The translations under genes and the position numbers were made by a program. From the NCBI GenBank assembly GCA_964409645.1, contig CAYPEK010000008.1:1-64000 (forward strand): DNA of 64,000 nucleotides, in the 5' to 3' direction. The stretch's first letter is position 1. The number at the start of each line of letters is the position of its first letter. This DNA is from CAYPEK01 sp964409645 (lineage in GTDB: Bacteria > UBP15 > UBA6099). The notes below the pieces were generated by a model. The model searched no databases, was not told the origin of the DNA, and saw only the letters and a list, made by a program, of their open reading frames with translations. Below, in pieces: positions 9,423 to 18,966 of the stretch.

Positions 9423-10883
9423 CTACCGGCGGCTGTTCTGGAAGTATGATTCGCAATTTTTCTGAAGCGGCTCTGAGAATTCTGCTGCAGAGAAGCCGAA
9501 CCCGTTCCAGTGATACATATCCGTTCTTGTATTATCCGCGCCGACGCCGGGGGCAAGGAACGTGTCGCCCCGGTGAAATGCGCAGAGGGCGCAGCCGTTG
9601 CCGCATAAAACTGTGGCGTCGATGAGCGGCCGTGCGAGCGCCGAGCCGCGCCAGAGCGCGACGAGTTTCTTATCCGTGACCCGATAAACGTGCGGTCTGG
9701 GCGCAATCTCGTTGTCGATGTCGGAAAAATGCTCCTCGATTGAGACGAGTTCCGGGACACTGTCACCATCGAGATCGCCTGCCGAGACGGAATCGAGAAC
9801 GCAGCCATTCGACTCCCACAGTTTCTTTCCATTTTTGTATCCGGCAATCGCCGTTTTTCCACCGGGCCTGCTGACGCCTTTCAACGTCACACCTTTGAAA
9901 TCGGGCAGTTTATTCATCGGAAACGCAAACTTTTTACCGCCCGCATTTTGAGAATTGGCAACCGGAAAGTATGTGCCGCCCGGGACGTGTGTTGCGATAC
10001 CGTGACACGTGATGTTTCGCGAAATGGCGTCGGCTTCACACACCACGGCGAGCCCGCGCTTCGTTACGTCGTATTTCTGGTCGAACAGGTTGTTGCCGAG
10101 CGAATAAAAAACGGGATTGCCGCCGACTTCGCCCGGTTCGATCACGACATGTGGATGGCTGCCGATGATGGCGTCCGCGCCTGCGGTGAACAGTTTCCGC
10201 GCGACTTCGTTCATCTTCTCATCCGGCCAGTCGCGAAGCTCGATGCCCCAATGAATGAAGACGAAAACCGCATCCGAGAGGGCGGCAGCAAGTCGCACGC
10301 GCCGAATTACCGGCTGCCATTCCATGTCGTCGTCAATTACGACATCGCCGCCCGTGAGATCGAGCGGAACCACCGATATAGTGACACCGTCCGCGGTTTT
10401 GAACCACGGCGATTCGTTGAAAACGAGCGAGTCAACGCCGTTCTTAGCGAGAAGAGCGGCGGTTTTGGATTTGCCGGCGGCGCCGGTGTCTGTCGAATGG
10501 TTGTTTTCGAGCGACATCGCGGTGAAGCTGGCCTTGCGGAGGAGCTTTAGCCGTTCGGGTTTAATGTGGAAACACAAGTTAGCGGGGATTCCGGCGCGGC
10601 AGTCGGATTTGCCGCCGGCCGCGCCTTCGAGATTGCCGATGACGGCGTCCGCGCCGAAGAACAGTTTTTTCATACCGGCCCACGGATTGCTGTCGGGCGA
10701 TTTGCTTATCTGCGACTCGACCAGCCGGGAAAGAAGGACGTCGCCGACAAAAACAATTTTCATTTTTTGCGGCTGCGTTCTTTTCGTCCCCTCGCCCGTA
10801 GCGCAGACCACAACCGCCATAAGGACAGCGAAAGCCGCAACGGCGAGCAGCGTTCTCTTCTTTTGGCTCAACTGTTTGCACAT
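9423..10883 (-). CDS. CapA-family (poly-gamma-glutamate capsule type) metallophosphatase-like protein
   Basis: A 486-residue protein with an N-terminal hydrophobic signal/anchor (residues about 10-28). Residues about 42-320 are a CapA/PGA_cap domain of the calcineurin-like metallophosphoesterase superfamily: FVGDVLLSR at the start, NLEGA, LENNHSTD and GSHPHVVIEPGEV with FYSLGNNLFD, carrying the metal-binding Asp, Asn and His residues. The C-terminal about 150 residues contain a DLDGDSVPELVS segment typical of an FG-GAP-like calcium-binding blade, unusual for CapA. CapA proteins act in capsule export or peptide-linked polymer synthesis. The ATG at 10883 is used; a GTG at 10904 is possible. No CapB or CapC is adjacent. 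Confidence 0.78.
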   Translation of the reverse strand: MCKQLSQKKRTLLAVAAFAVLMAVVVCATGEGTKRTQPQKMKIVFVGDVLLSRLVESQISKSPDSNPWAGMKKLFFGADAVIGNLEGAAGGKSDCRAGIPANLCFHIKPERLKLLRKASFTAMSLENNHSTDTGAAGKSKTAALLAKNGVDSLVFNESPWFKTADGVTISVVPLDLTGGDVVIDDDMEWQPVIRRVRLAAALSDAVFVFIHWGIELRDWPDEKMNEVARKLFTAGADAIIGSHPHVVIEPGEVGGNPVFYSLGNNLFDQKYDVTKRGLAVVCEADAISRNITCHGIATHVPGGTYFPVANSQNAGGKKFAFPMNKLPDFKGVTLKGVSRPGGKTAIAGYKNGKKLWESNGCVLDSVSAGDLDGDSVPELVSIEEHFSDIDNEIAPRPHVYRVTDKKLVALWRGSALARPLIDATVLCGNGCALCAFHRGDTFLAPGVGADNTRTDMYHWNGFGFSAAEFSEPLQKNCESYFQNSRR

Positions 10884-10944
10884 TATATGTTCCAAGAATA
10901 CCACACCTGCGGGAATGACAAAATGAAGGCTATAAATAAAAGAA

Positions 10945-10990
10945 GGGACAGGCTCGCGGGGGGAGTGTGCGATACCTGTCCCTGTCTTTT
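10945..10990 (-). terminator. Terminator of the dockerin gene
   Basis: GGGACAGG (10945-10952) pairs with CCTGTCCC (10975-10982). Read on the minus strand the hairpin is followed by TTCTTTTATTT. The GGGACAGG arm also resembles the repeat at 52937-52974. Confidence 0.55.
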
Positions 10991-11025
10991 CAGGCTTAAG
11001 GCCTGTTCCACTTACTTCCTTAATA

Positions 11026-14000
11026 TCAATCGCTACAGGTTTTCGTCGAGCAGCAGGCGGGAATGGGCGCTTTGCTCGAACAGAGCACCGCGCTGCTGAC
11101 GTCGTAAACGCTGTCGATTTTGGAACCGTAGGAATCCTTCATGGCAAGTATGTCCGTCAGGTTGATGGTGCCGTCGTTATTGAAGTCCGCCCAAGCGCGG
11201 TAGCATGTTTCGCCGGATTTCGCGCCGTAGGCGTTTTTGATCGCCATAATGTCCTGAAGGTTGACTGAGCTGTCGCAGTTCGGGTTACCTGCGTCGCCGC
11301 CGCCGTTTCCTGAGGCACCCGGCAGATCGAGCACGTTCACAGTGATTGAATTGGCGGTGGACGGAAGGGTGACTGCCTTTTTGAGAGTAACGTAGCAGTA
11401 ATCGGTCGTTTTGGATGTGCAAGCGACCGGACTCGAACTCACCGGCATTCTGAGTCTCACAGTGTAAGTGACGCTCGAAGCTCCGATGGGCGCTTTCATG
11501 TCCGGTGGTTTGCCGACGTTGTCGGTACTGACTGTCGAAATAACCGTGTCTGGTGAAGATGTCTGAACCAACTCGATCCTTGTGTCGGTAAGAGCGGTGT
11601 ATGTATAAGTTGCTTTGGTCTTCATGCAGTCGGTAGTCGAAGCGCATTGCGGATCGGCAATCGAGTAGTATCTGATTTCGCCGTTCGTGCCTTTCCCATT
11701 CACTTTGACGGTGTTCGGACAGTCGGTGCAGGTGTTCGGTTTGATGTGAATTTTGCCGCCGGTGGATGAGGGCAGGGTGGAAACTGTTTTAGCCGATTCG
11801 CCGGATGTGGCGTTCGCATACGAAACCCACACGTAATAATCGCTTTCGTTGATCGAAAGGGACGCGAGGTCCGTTCCTGTTTTTATATAGTCCGTGCCGG
11901 CCTGCTGTATGACGGATGTGTTGATTTTTTTGAACGTGTCGGTGCATGAAGCTTCGACGTTGTATTTACAGAGGTAGAGATTGTAGCCTTCGCCGGAGTC
12001 ATACGCGCTGTCGTCATCGGCCGATGCTACCCAGTTGACTTTCAGGCCGTACTGGGAGTCGTATTCGTAGGCGGAGACGGCGCCGGGGGATTTGAGTGTC
12101 GGCCCTTCCGAACAGGTGAAGCAGTTGGCGAGGTCGGACGCGTTGTATTTATCGCTGATGTTTCCGGCGAGGTCTTTTGCGGTTATGCAGTAAGAATATT
12201 TTTTGGACGAAGTGGTTTCCACTTGGTCCGTGTATTCGGTGTCGATGAGCTCGGCTGCGTCGTCGAGCAATTCGAAATCGGATGCGGAATCACACTGCGA
12301 CATGTCGCCCTCGCATCTGTAAACCGAATACGAAATTGTGTCTTTGTCGCTGACGGCTGCCCATTTCACGATGTTTCCGCCCTCTTCGGAGCTATAGAAG
12401 GAGTTCTCCGTGTCCGCGACCGGTTTCGCTGGCGGCAGAGTGTCCGCCGGGACGCACTCGACCGGGTCGGGCGTGTCAGGATCGCGGGAGACATTGCCGG
12501 CGGCGTCGTATCCGTAAACGCGGTAGCAATATATGGTGCTGTTTGTCAAACTTGTGTCCGTATAATTAGGAGTTGTCATAGCGTTAAGAGTTGCAACGGG
12601 CGTTCCGCCGTCTTTGGGCGAAGTGATTGTCGTTTTCGAGCAGTCGTTGTTAACAGCGGGGGCGCGCATGACGTAGTATCCCGATAATTTGAACGGGTCG
12701 GGATTGTTGCAGTCGGCGAAAGTTCCTTCGCTATCTTCTCCCGTGCAGATTTTGTTCCATTCGAGCTTGCACTTGTTGCCTTCAACCGGCGGGGTTGTCT
12801 TGATCTCTTTGCCGTCGGACTGGTTTTCGGGCCATCTGGGCGCAAGCGTGTCTGTGGGGATCATTATCGGGCCGCATTTCAGGTATGTGGTCATAGTGTC
12901 GAAATTGCTGCAATTCGGTGAGGTTTTTCCCGGGCACGTGCCGACAGTTGTGCAGTTGTCGCATGCCTCGACGTAGAGGCACCAAATGTCGCCTTCGTTT
13001 TTGAAGCCGGATGTGACAGAGCAGGAGAGAGTTTCCGGCGTGCTTGGGTCGTTCTTCGTGCAGAGGACGGCGTATCCGTTGGTTGTTGCTGTTTCTTCTT
13101 TTGTATCGCAGGAGCCGGGTTTCGCGAGATCGTCGAAACAGCCGTAGAGATTGTACGTTGCGGCGTCGATGTCGGAGACAGGTTGCCAAGTAGCATTTAT
13201 ACCGAGTTGGGTCATGTTGTAAGTAATGCTGAGAGTGTCGGGTTTGGAGGGCGACTTGAGGTCCTGTGGCGTGCAGGATACGGTCGTCCAGCCCGATTCG
13301 TTGTTGCCGACATCGATGGCCTGAATCGAGTAGGAATAAGAGAAGCCGTTTGTGAGCGCGCTGTCGTTGTCGGTGAACTGTTCTCCGAGAATTATGGCGC
13401 CGTTGAGCTGTGAGTTGTCGCGCTTGATGTTGTAACCGTAGAGGCTGGGGTCGGACGTGTCCGGAGACCAAGTGCAGAAGCATTTGCTTTCGCTGCCGTC
13501 GGGTGTGGAACAGGATGCGCCCGTCGGCGCGGCGGGCGGCATCCAGTCTTCCACACGGCACGGAGCCGTGGTTGCTGACCAGTCTTTCTGAGCGGTTTCG
13601 AGGCCGGTTTTGCCGACGCTCGAAAAGAAGAAGTAATGTTTGCTTCCGTCCAGCGATGCCTGAGGAACGGTGTAAGTGACGGAGTTCGAACTTGTGAGGT
13701 TGGTTGTGATGTCGAGATCGGAAAGATATACGGCGGTTGCGGCGTTGTTGGTCGTGTTGTGATAGACCTTGTATTTCGATACTGAGCTTGCGTCCGGCGA
13801 TGAGTAGATGTCGATGATGCACTGATTGTTGTCCGGGATGGCGGAGCTCTTGACGCACTCGGGCGCATCGCCTGTGCCGTTTGCTTTGCACGTTGTGCTT
13901 TTGAACAGCGGCGCCGCAGGGACGGTTACTTCATCGACAACTTTGGCTTCTTTCGTATCTTTGATGAGCATGAGTCCGGACGTGAGGTCAACAAGCCAGA

Positions 14001-15273
14001 ACGGGATGCTGCCTGTCACGTCGATCTCGCCCGTGAGTCCGACGATTTTAAGGGAGTTGGATGTACTGCCGAGAATGGTTTTGTCGCCGGTTTTTGTGGA
14101 CACCGCATTTTTTGCGATGAACGTGAGCATGTGGTTGTTGGAGCCGATCTTGAGCTTGGATTCCCCTTCGTTTCCGACCACGATCTTGCATCCGAGGATA
14201 TCCGATGTATTGGGATTGGAAACGCATTCGCCGTCCCAGAGGACGCTGACGAGGTTCTTATCCAGTCCGGAGGCCTCAGGAGCGTATGTGATCGCGAAGA
14301 CATTCGGGAAATAGAGGTCCGCCGGGTTAGGGTCCGTGATATCCGGGTTGAAAAACATAAGGAGATACCCTTCGATTGGTCCGCTGCTGGAAGTCGGCGC
14401 GGAACCCTTGATGCGGATGTTTGCGCAGACGACATCGTCGTTGGGAAGCGAAGCGTATCCTTTTCCGGCGCTTGCCGCGAAGCCGAGAATGTCGCTGTTC
14501 TCCGAGGAGACTAAAGACTGATTTCCGCTCGTATCCGGAACGCCGCAGGTGTCGCCCTCCGTGTCATTGATGGAGTAGTCCGCCGTCCCGGCGCAGCCCG
14601 GTGTGCCGGTATAATTTTTGGCGCACTGTTCGTACGAACTTGCCATCGAGCAATTGTCCGAAGCGGGAGTCTGATAGACGTAACGCCACGAAGTAAGACT
14701 TGTGCAGGAAGCGGTTTCCTTGTCGGGGAGCATCGAAACGGAGTTGCCTCTGCTGTCTGACGCAACGATGTAGTATTTGATGATATCGTCTTTAACCCAA
14801 GAGGAATCGACCGGAATATCCGCCTTGAATTTGCCCGTCGATTCGTCGTACTTCATCGAAGCCGACATCGGATTATCGACATCGGGGTCTATGTAATAAT
14901 ATACGACAGGATTGGCCGCGCCGGTTTTTTTGCAGGACGAGTCGGGCATTCCGGGTTGGCCGTTTTCATTCGGGATGCAGGGCGGATTGGGCGAAATATC
15001 GGTGTCGGTTTTCATGTACCATTCACTCATGGCGCAGTCGGTTCGGTCGCAGGCGGCTCCGCAACAGGCTTTCTGTTGCAGATCGCCCTCGATCGTCGCA
15101 TAAACTGTGAATGTTTCGGCGCCGGCCCTGATGGCGGTGTTGGATATCCCGGATATTTTCGGTGTAAAGGGAATCGTGGGAATTTTAAAAACAAAATTTG
15201 GTGCAGCCGTACTTGCAGTTGAAAATACTGATAGTAAGCTGATGAATGCAAGGAAACCCAGTAGCTTTTTCAT
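11026..15273 (-). CDS. Large exported multidomain protein with fibronectin-III-like repeats and a C-terminal dockerin
   Basis: A 1415-residue secreted protein: signal peptide (residues 1-23, ending TAA), a cysteine-rich N-terminal part, then a series of about seven fibronectin-III/Ig-like segments marked by repeated VxWxxxxD, SxYxxYR and DxxPPxxP/xLxxPAAP patterns. Near residue 1330 a Ca2+-binding dockerin begins: two loops, NPNCDSSVNLQDIMAIKNAY and DFNNDGTINLTDILAMKDSY, each a DxNxDGxxNxxDxxxxK type loop. Dockerins bind cohesin domains, so this is a surface or extracellular protein that could join a complex or anchor. No cohesin is in the window. GGGAGG precedes the start. Many paired cysteines suggest disulfides in the periplasm or outside. 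Confidence 0.82.
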   Translation of the reverse strand: MKKLLGFLAFISLLSVFSTASTAAPNFVFKIPTIPFTPKISGISNTAIRAGAETFTVYATIEGDLQQKACCGAACDRTDCAMSEWYMKTDTDISPNPPCIPNENGQPGMPDSSCKKTGAANPVVYYYIDPDVDNPMSASMKYDESTGKFKADIPVDSSWVKDDIIKYYIVASDSRGNSVSMLPDKETASCTSLTSWRYVYQTPASDNCSMASSYEQCAKNYTGTPGCAGTADYSINDTEGDTCGVPDTSGNQSLVSSENSDILGFAASAGKGYASLPNDDVVCANIRIKGSAPTSSSGPIEGYLLMFFNPDITDPNPADLYFPNVFAITYAPEASGLDKNLVSVLWDGECVSNPNTSDILGCKIVVGNEGESKLKIGSNNHMLTFIAKNAVSTKTGDKTILGSTSNSLKIVGLTGEIDVTGSIPFWLVDLTSGLMLIKDTKEAKVVDEVTVPAAPLFKSTTCKANGTGDAPECVKSSAIPDNNQCIIDIYSSPDASSVSKYKVYHNTTNNAATAVYLSDLDITTNLTSSNSVTYTVPQASLDGSKHYFFFSSVGKTGLETAQKDWSATTAPCRVEDWMPPAAPTGASCSTPDGSESKCFCTWSPDTSDPSLYGYNIKRDNSQLNGAIILGEQFTDNDSALTNGFSYSYSIQAIDVGNNESGWTTVSCTPQDLKSPSKPDTLSITYNMTQLGINATWQPVSDIDAATYNLYGCFDDLAKPGSCDTKEETATTNGYAVLCTKNDPSTPETLSCSVTSGFKNEGDIWCLYVEACDNCTTVGTCPGKTSPNCSNFDTMTTYLKCGPIMIPTDTLAPRWPENQSDGKEIKTTPPVEGNKCKLEWNKICTGEDSEGTFADCNNPDPFKLSGYYVMRAPAVNNDCSKTTITSPKDGGTPVATLNAMTTPNYTDTSLTNSTIYCYRVYGYDAAGNVSRDPDTPDPVECVPADTLPPAKPVADTENSFYSSEEGGNIVKWAAVSDKDTISYSVYRCEGDMSQCDSASDFELLDDAAELIDTEYTDQVETTSSKKYSYCITAKDLAGNISDKYNASDLANCFTCSEGPTLKSPGAVSAYEYDSQYGLKVNWVASADDDSAYDSGEGYNLYLCKYNVEASCTDTFKKINTSVIQQAGTDYIKTGTDLASLSINESDYYVWVSYANATSGESAKTVSTLPSSTGGKIHIKPNTCTDCPNTVKVNGKGTNGEIRYYSIADPQCASTTDCMKTKATYTYTALTDTRIELVQTSSPDTVISTVSTDNVGKPPDMKAPIGASSVTYTVRLRMPVSSSPVACTSKTTDYCYVTLKKAVTLPSTANSITVNVLDLPGASGNGGGDAGNPNCDSSVNLQDIMAIKNAYGAKSGETCYRAWADFNNDGTINLTDILAMKDSYGSKIDSVYDVSSAVLCSSKAPIPACCSTKTCSD

Positions 15274-15473
15274 GAGTCGGCCTCCCTATTTACAGTCCCC
15301 TCAGCCTTTGCCGTCAACTTGCCGAGAGGTACCGGATTTCTGCTTTCAAGCTCCTGTTTACGAATCGGTTTTGATCGATTTGTCCGAAAAAATGATCTTT
15401 CGGTATCGGTCAAAATCAAATAAACAAAGGTGCAATTTTTTTGCCACCGCCAAAAATAATGGAAAATGGAGGT

Positions 15474-15503
15474 CAAATATGCTTTTAATTAAAAGCATAT
15501 TTG
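15474..15503. repeat. Perfect 30-bp palindrome
   Basis: The half-site CAAATATGCTTTTAA is followed immediately by its exact reverse complement, with no loop and centred on TTAA. This could be a dimeric regulator site or a cruciform. It is A+T-rich in a G+C-rich neighbourhood. Confidence 0.85.
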
Positions 15504-15641
15504 TTTGTCGGTGACAAATGGCCAGAAGAAGAAGCGAGGAGTGTTGGTTGTTGCGTTTTTACAACAGGTGTTGCAGTTTTGTCATATCGAAAACGGGATG
15601 TCGGCAAAAGCAGAGGTTGAGATATGTTTGTAAAAAGTGTG

Positions 15642-15731
15642 ACGTGACCGCTTGCTGACGCGCGCGGCTCTGTTAAATAACATTGATTCGTTTGTTTTAT
15701 CCGAGCCGCGCGCGTCAGCAAGCGGTCACGT
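15642..15731. repeat. Head-to-head pair of dispersed repeats (long hairpin)
   Basis: Two identical 29-bp copies in opposite orientation, 15642-15670 and 15703-15731, separated by 32 bp. The core is GCGCGTCAGCAAGCGG. Single-stranded DNA or RNA from here would fold into a perfect 29-bp stem, as in bacterial REP/BIME elements. Confidence 0.85.
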
Positions 15732-15801
15732 GGAAGGATGAAAGAGCAATACGAGTAGTAGGGGGGCAGGGCTTGCGACTTGCGGGTTTGGGAGGATAAA
15801 A

Positions 15802-15838
15802 AGTAAGGCGGAACATGTGAAACCCGCCCTGCATTTTT
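15802..15838 (-). terminator. Candidate terminator of the RND operon
   Basis: On the minus strand GGCGG and CCGCC flank a 12-nt loop, followed by TTACTTTTT. A T-tract is also present on the other strand, so it could act in both directions. Confidence 0.4.
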
Positions 15839-15873
15839 TCTATTGTCTATTTCTTACTGTTGTATCTCCGGCA

Positions 15874-18800
15874 TTATTCTTCGAGTTTCGGCTGTCTTCT
15901 CTCGCGCATCTTTTCTATCGGCGCTTCGACGAGCGCGTAGAGTGTCGGGATGAAGATGAGCGTCAGCGTGGTGCCGATTGTCAAACCGCCGATGACGGCT
16001 CTTCCAAGCGGCGCGTGCATCTCGGAACCGGTGCCGATGCCGGACGCCATCGGTATGAGCGCGAGGATGGTCGCGAATGATGTCATGAGGATGGGCCGCA
16101 GTCGCAACCGTCCGGCGGTGATGACGGCGTCTTCGAGCGGGATGCCTTTTTCACGCAACTGGTTTATGAAGTCGATCATGATGATTGCGTTTTTGACGAC
16201 GATGCCGACGAGCATGATGACACCAAGGTAGGCCATCAGGCTGAGGTTAGTGTGAGTTACATATAAAGCGAGCAGAACCCCGAGCAGTCCGAACGGAACG
16301 GTGAATATAATTAGGAGCGGATGGAGCAGGGATTCGAACTGTATTGCCATGACCATGTAAACGAGGGCGATTGCGAGGAATAGGGCGAGCAGCATGTCCG
16401 CGAATGCTTGCTTGCGTTCTGTTTCCTCGCCTGCGAACTCGACTGAGAAGCCGCGCGGGATGTCGAGCTCTCTAACGTGTTTCGTTATCTCGTCGTTGAC
16501 AGTTCCGGGGGCAACATCACCTGTGTATGTGGCTGAGATGGAGACGACACGCTCCTGATCCGTGCGTTCGATCTGAACGGGGCCGACTTCTTGTTTAAGG
16601 GTGGCGAGCCCCCGGAGTGGAACGGGCGGCGCGCCTGACGACGAGATCAGAATATTGCCTATGGAGCTCAACTGTTTTCTGTCTTCGGGGCGAAGCCGCA
16701 CGCGGATGTCGAACTCGTTTCCCGCCCGGCGGAACTGAGAGGCGATTGCGCCCTCGATGCTCGTGTTGACGATGTCGCCGACCTCGCTCGGGCTGAGTCC
16801 GAGCACGCCCGCTTTTTCTCTGTCCGTGATTACATTTATCTCAGGCTTGCCGGGTGTGCGTGAGACGCGCGGGTTTGTTGCCCCAGGCACATTCGATATG
16901 ATATTGGAGACTTCCTGTGCGAGCTTGTCGCCTGCGGCAAAGTCGTGTCCCCGTATGTCGATTTCGAGACGGCTTTCGGAACCGCCGCCGAGGATGCGTT
17001 GCATTATCGAGCCACCCTCCATAACCCATAGCTTGCCGTGAGCGATGGGCATCAGCTTCTCGCGCAGGTCGTTGGCGACGTCGGTGACGCTTCTTTTTCG
17101 CTCGCCGCTGGGAGTCAGAACAATTCTTAAAGAACCAGTGTTCGAGCCACCGCCACCGCCCATGTATCCGCCGCCGCTGCCGGCCTGTGTGTACATGTTC
17201 ACCATTTCGGGCACGCTCTCGATTATGACTTTTTCGAGCCTCGCGAGCTCTTCGCGGACGACTTCGAGTTTTGTCCCGACCGGTAACTCGATGCTCACGT
17301 TGACTTGTCCTTCATCCACGCTCGGAAGATATTCCTTTCCAATGTGTGGTAAGAGAACATAGGCTCCTCCAGCAAACACGATCACTACTGAAACAATTGT
17401 CAGTAGGCGGTGCCTCAGTGTAACGGTCAGGACTCTTCCATAGAATGCATATATGCCGCGCTCCTCTGTTGCTGCTTCTTCGTGCCTATGCACCTTGATC
17501 TTGAGCAGCCGCGAGCACAACATCGGGACCAGTGTCATCGATACCACTAGTGACGCGAGTAGCGAGACGGTTACTGTGACCCCGAGTTCCTTAAAAAATA
17601 TGCCGCTCATACCTCCGATGAACACTAGCGGCCCAAACACGCACACAGTCGTGAATGTCGAAGAAGCGACCGCGGCGGCGACCTCGCGCGCGCCGTTTAT
17701 GGCCGCCTCGAAGCGGCCTTCGCCTTCCTTGCGATGCCGGTATATGTTCTCGAGCATGACTATGGCGTCGTCAACTATCATGCCGATGCCGAGCGTGAGC
17801 CCGCCGAGAGACATTATGTTTATCGTCAGGCCGGTGAAGTACAGCACTATTATGGTGGCGATAAGCGAAAAAGGCACCGACAGCGATATGATGAACGTTG
17901 AGCGGATGTTTCGTAGAAACAGGAACAGAATGATAATGGCGATTATGCCGCCGCCGATGCCGTCGCGGCGCAGGGCACCAATCGAGTCTTTGACCATCTG
18001 CGAAGTATCCCTCATTATGCCGATCTTCGTTCCGGCCGGAAGCATGTTGGTGATTTGTGCGATTTTTTCCCTTACCGCATCTGCAACTTTTACCGTATTT
18101 TCTCCTGACTGCTTGCGGACTTCGACTAACACTCCGTTGCGGCCCATCAGTTTGACGTCCGACCGTTTTTCCGCGATGCCGTCGAACACATTGGCTACAT
18201 CCCTGATGTAAACCGGCACACTGCCTTTGTATGCGAGTACGACTTTTTTGATGTCTTCCACGCTGGAGAACTCGCCGCGGTTGCGGACGAGGAACTCATT
18301 GTCTCCGTTCTCGACGTAGCCGCCGGGGATGTCCTGATTTTCATTTTTGATCGCGCTCGTAACAGAGCTGATCGGGATGCCAAGCGAGGCGAGTTTCGCT
18401 GCATCGACGTCAACACGTATTTCTCGCGTGTCGCCTCCAGACGAATCAACAGATGCTACTCCGGGAATCTGCTCAAACCTGTATTGAATCTCGTCGTCAA
18501 CGTAGTCTTTAAGGTCAACGGCGGCCATGCTGCCTGTCACGGTGAGTTGCATCACCGGGATCATCGATGTGTCGAATTTGGAAATGATTGGTTCGTCGGC
18601 GTCGTCCGGGAGCTGGCGTTTAGCCTGTCCGATTTTGTCGCGGACATCGTTCGCCGCCTCGTCCATGTTCGTGCCCCACGAAAACTCGATTCGGATGCTC
18701 GAAGAGCCTTCCGAGGAGGTGGACGTCACTTTTGTTACATTGCTGATGGTGGACGCGGCGCGTTCGAGCGGCTCGGTTATCAGGCGCTCGATCTCCTGCG

Positions 18801-18966
18801 GGCCCGCCCCGCTGTACGTGGTGCGCACCGAAATTACGTTGCGCTCGATGTTCGGCAGAAAGTCGATCTTGAGTCTCGGCAGGACTACCGCTCCGATTAC
18901 CATCACCGCCAGCACGCCCATAAGCGTGGTGACGGGCCGGCGAACGCACCTTTCGTAAATGCTCAT
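15874..18966 (-). CDS. RND efflux transporter permease (HAE1/AcrB type)
   Basis: A 1030-residue inner-membrane drug/proton antiporter of the AcrB/MdtB/C group, the usual length for the family. Seen are the N-terminal helix with LPRLKIDFLPNIE, the pore-domain segments, the transmembrane helix 4 proton-relay motif GMIVDDAIVMLENI (two Asp), and the second-half repeat with LMAYLGVIMLVGIVVKNAI. A Gly-rich GGGYMGGGGGSNTG loop lies near residue 600. It would export hydrophobic compounds using the proton gradient together with the adaptor encoded just upstream. Its start overlaps the adaptor stop by 4 bp. No TolC-like outer-membrane factor is adjacent, so the pump probably borrows one. Confidence 0.95.
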   Translation of the reverse strand: MSIYERCVRRPVTTLMGVLAVMVIGAVVLPRLKIDFLPNIERNVISVRTTYSGAGPQEIERLITEPLERAASTISNVTKVTSTSSEGSSSIRIEFSWGTNMDEAANDVRDKIGQAKRQLPDDADEPIISKFDTSMIPVMQLTVTGSMAAVDLKDYVDDEIQYRFEQIPGVASVDSSGGDTREIRVDVDAAKLASLGIPISSVTSAIKNENQDIPGGYVENGDNEFLVRNRGEFSSVEDIKKVVLAYKGSVPVYIRDVANVFDGIAEKRSDVKLMGRNGVLVEVRKQSGENTVKVADAVREKIAQITNMLPAGTKIGIMRDTSQMVKDSIGALRRDGIGGGIIAIIILFLFLRNIRSTFIISLSVPFSLIATIIVLYFTGLTINIMSLGGLTLGIGMIVDDAIVMLENIYRHRKEGEGRFEAAINGAREVAAAVASSTFTTVCVFGPLVFIGGMSGIFFKELGVTVTVSLLASLVVSMTLVPMLCSRLLKIKVHRHEEAATEERGIYAFYGRVLTVTLRHRLLTIVSVVIVFAGGAYVLLPHIGKEYLPSVDEGQVNVSIELPVGTKLEVVREELARLEKVIIESVPEMVNMYTQAGSGGGYMGGGGGSNTGSLRIVLTPSGERKRSVTDVANDLREKLMPIAHGKLWVMEGGSIMQRILGGGSESRLEIDIRGHDFAAGDKLAQEVSNIISNVPGATNPRVSRTPGKPEINVITDREKAGVLGLSPSEVGDIVNTSIEGAIASQFRRAGNEFDIRVRLRPEDRKQLSSIGNILISSSGAPPVPLRGLATLKQEVGPVQIERTDQERVVSISATYTGDVAPGTVNDEITKHVRELDIPRGFSVEFAGEETERKQAFADMLLALFLAIALVYMVMAIQFESLLHPLLIIFTVPFGLLGVLLALYVTHTNLSLMAYLGVIMLVGIVVKNAIIMIDFINQLREKGIPLEDAVITAGRLRLRPILMTSFATILALIPMASGIGTGSEMHAPLGRAVIGGLTIGTTLTLIFIPTLYALVEAPIEKMRERRQPKLEE

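Larger units (their letters stand above)
15274..15873. other. Gene-free interval of 600 bp
   Basis: Between the dockerin gene start and the RND gene end there is no supported ORF. It holds a perfect 30-bp palindrome (15474-15503), an inverted pair of the GCGCGTCAGCAAGCGG repeat (15642-15731) and a hairpin terminator near 15807. Confidence 0.7.

Noticed and set aside
15642..15731. Possible CRISPR repeats
   Set aside because: Only two copies, inverted and unequal to any array; other copies are scattered singly.
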